From assembly GCA_964390645.1 (NCBI GenBank), contig CAYMLL010000122.1, forward strand, positions 1 through 20,557: a stretch of DNA of 20,557 nucleotides, read 5' to 3'. The notes under the pieces are model-generated. The model did no database searches. It was not told the DNA's origin and saw nothing but the letters and a program-made list of their open reading frames with translations. Shown here piece after piece: positions 19,605 to 20,557 of this stretch; within the stretch, counting starts at the first letter, position 1, and each line of letters begins with the position of its first letter. The DNA is from CAYMLL01 sp964390645 (GTDB taxonomy: Bacteria; Planctomycetota; UBA8108). The translations under genes were made by a program, and so were the position numbers.

Positions 19605-20557
19605 GTGAGGATATCCAGAAGACAGTTTCTGAGAGCCAAGGGAGCCGTACTCGCGCTGCCCTTCTTGCATTCGATTTCGCCCTCGATGGCGGATGAACCT
19701 CGAAAGCGGGCCGAACCTCGAGAGCGGACCGTGCCCGACAAGAAGCTGGTGATCATGTACGTCCCGAACGGCATTGTTCGCCGCTGTTTCTTCCCGGGTG
19801 AGGAGAAGGGAGAGCTGCCTGGCTTCGTCGGCGGCTTTAACGCGGACAAGTTCAAGGACAGGAAGAGGATCCAGAACAAGCCGGGCGTCTATCCTCTGGA
19901 GCTGACCTCGACCCTGCAGCCCCTGTCGGAGCACACCGGGGATGTCACCCTGATCACCGGTCTCGACCGTACCTTCAAGAACGGTCAAGACGTGCATGCT
20001 CAGGGCGCGTCATGCTACCTGACGAGCCTGTCGCCGGTGCAGGCGGCGGAGAAAGGCATCCGACATCCGAACGGACGAAGCCTGGATCAGGTTATCGGCG
20101 ATGAGGTCGGCCTCTCGACCGTGTTCAAGACCCTGGAACTGAGCTGCAATGGCTTCAAGGCCGGCAAGGAGTCCATCTACTTCAACAACATCGCCTGGTA
20201 TGGACCGGACCGGATCGCCCCCTCGATCAAGGATCCCAGGAAGCTCTACGACAGGCTGTTCATGGCTGACAGCTATCGAACGCATGTCAACGACGTCACG
20301 GACCTGGTGCTTGCGGACGCCAGGGACCTGTCGAAGAAGCTCGGACGCGACGATCGCAAGACGCTCGACGAGTTCATGGAGATGATCCGCGCCATCGAGC
20401 TGAGAATCGGTAAGCTGCAAGAACGGATCGTCGGCGCCGGCGTCCATCAACCGGTCGATGCCGTGCTGCCAAGGGGCGACTACATCAAGCTGCAGGCGGA
20501 CATGATGCTCCTGGCGTTGCAGATGGGGATCACGAACATCTGCACGTTCATGATCGG
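19605..20557 (+). CDS. DUF1552 family protein, Tat-exported (3' truncated)
   Basis: The frame from GTG 19605 stays open to the window edge (317 codons visible). GAGG lies ten bases upstream. It begins MRISRRQFLRAKGAVLALPFL, a twin-arginine signal, and continues with KKLVIMYVPNGIVRRCFFPG, LTSTLQPLSEHTGDVTLITG, a HAQGASCYLTS segment, RSLDQVIGDEVG and LELSCNGF. This order is characteristic of DUF1552 proteins (PF07586), usually about 430-480 residues, so roughly the last third is missing. Family members are common in planctomycetes and myxobacteria, normally beside a DUF1592/DUF1588/DUF1587/DUF1585/DUF1595 cytochrome protein. None lies upstream here, so it would have to be downstream of the window. 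The protein resembles DUF1501 in overall theme, but its function is unknown. Confidence 0.92.
   Translation, partial: MRISRRQFLRAKGAVLALPFLHSISPSMADEPRKRAEPRERTVPDKKLVIMYVPNGIVRRCFFPGEEKGELPGFVGGFNADKFKDRKRIQNKPGVYPLELTSTLQPLSEHTGDVTLITGLDRTFKNGQDVHAQGASCYLTSLSPVQAAEKGIRHPNGRSLDQVIGDEVGLSTVFKTLELSCNGFKAGKESIYFNNIAWYGPDRIAPSIKDPRKLYDRLFMADSYRTHVNDVTDLVLADARDLSKKLGRDDRKTLDEFMEMIRAIELRIGKLQERIVGAGVHQPVDAVLPRGDYIKLQADMMLLALQMGITNICTFMI

Noticed and set aside
1..20557. CRISPR array, tRNA or rRNA genes, intact IS ends, restriction or toxin-antitoxin genes
   Set aside because: I looked for regularly spaced repeats, cloverleaf-like arms and family motifs on both strands and found none.

Overview
This window looks like chromosomal DNA of a GC-rich planctomycete (Planctomycetota, or a close relative in the wider PVC group). 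The evidence is the protein repertoire. It holds a protein with the planctomycete cytochrome C/DUF1549/DUF1553 arrangement, a Tat-exported DUF1501 protein directly behind it, a PVC-type membrane-bound dehydrogenase with a C-terminal haem-binding domain, a Tat-exported DUF1552 protein, a PQQ-like beta-propeller opening with the DWPQFRGPDGQG signature, and a secreted protein with planctomycete-style dockerin repeats. I see no rRNA, tRNA, CRISPR array, phage gene or intact insertion sequence. About four fifths of the window is coding. The rest lies in unusually long GC-rich gaps that generate many spurious open frames.

Layout. Bases 1-1577 (+): the tail of an unidentified gene overlaps a sodium:solute symporter. 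Bases 1578-2172: a gap holding a decayed IS3-type orfA. Bases 2173-2556 (+): a small two-helix glycine-zipper membrane protein. Bases 2643-3836 (-): a secreted dockerin/cohesin-like protein with a promoter candidate. Bases 4102-5565 (-): a secreted alpha/beta-hydrolase resembling PhoPQ-activated (PqaA-like) proteins, divergent from a secreted alginate-lyase-like protein with Fn3-like and C-terminal beta-sandwich regions (5951-7993, +). Bases 8340-15421 (-): DUF1501, the PSD1/cytochrome protein and the PVC-type dehydrogenase, transcribed in the order dehydrogenase, PSD1 protein, DUF1501. Bases 16087-17100 (+): a TauD/TfdA-type Fe(II)/2-oxoglutarate dioxygenase. Bases 17367-18713 (+): a secreted PQQ-like propeller. 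Bases 18714-19604: an 891-base gap without a convincing gene. Bases 19605-20557 (+): the start of a DUF1552 protein, cut by the window edge.

How the genes may work together (inference). Almost every product carries a Sec or Tat signal. The set could describe an envelope-located polymer-degradation and oxidation locus: a lyase and a hydrolase act on an extracellular polymer, the haem proteins and dehydrogenase handle oxidation, and the symporter takes up a product. Only the PSD1-DUF1501 pair is tightly coupled, with a 13-base gap. The rest is neighbourhood evidence. No known defence or mobile system is present. The points most worth checking are the haem/Tat cluster next to the lyase, the altered core motif of the lyase, the G8 tract at the upstream-gene/symporter junction, and the decayed IS3 orfA.
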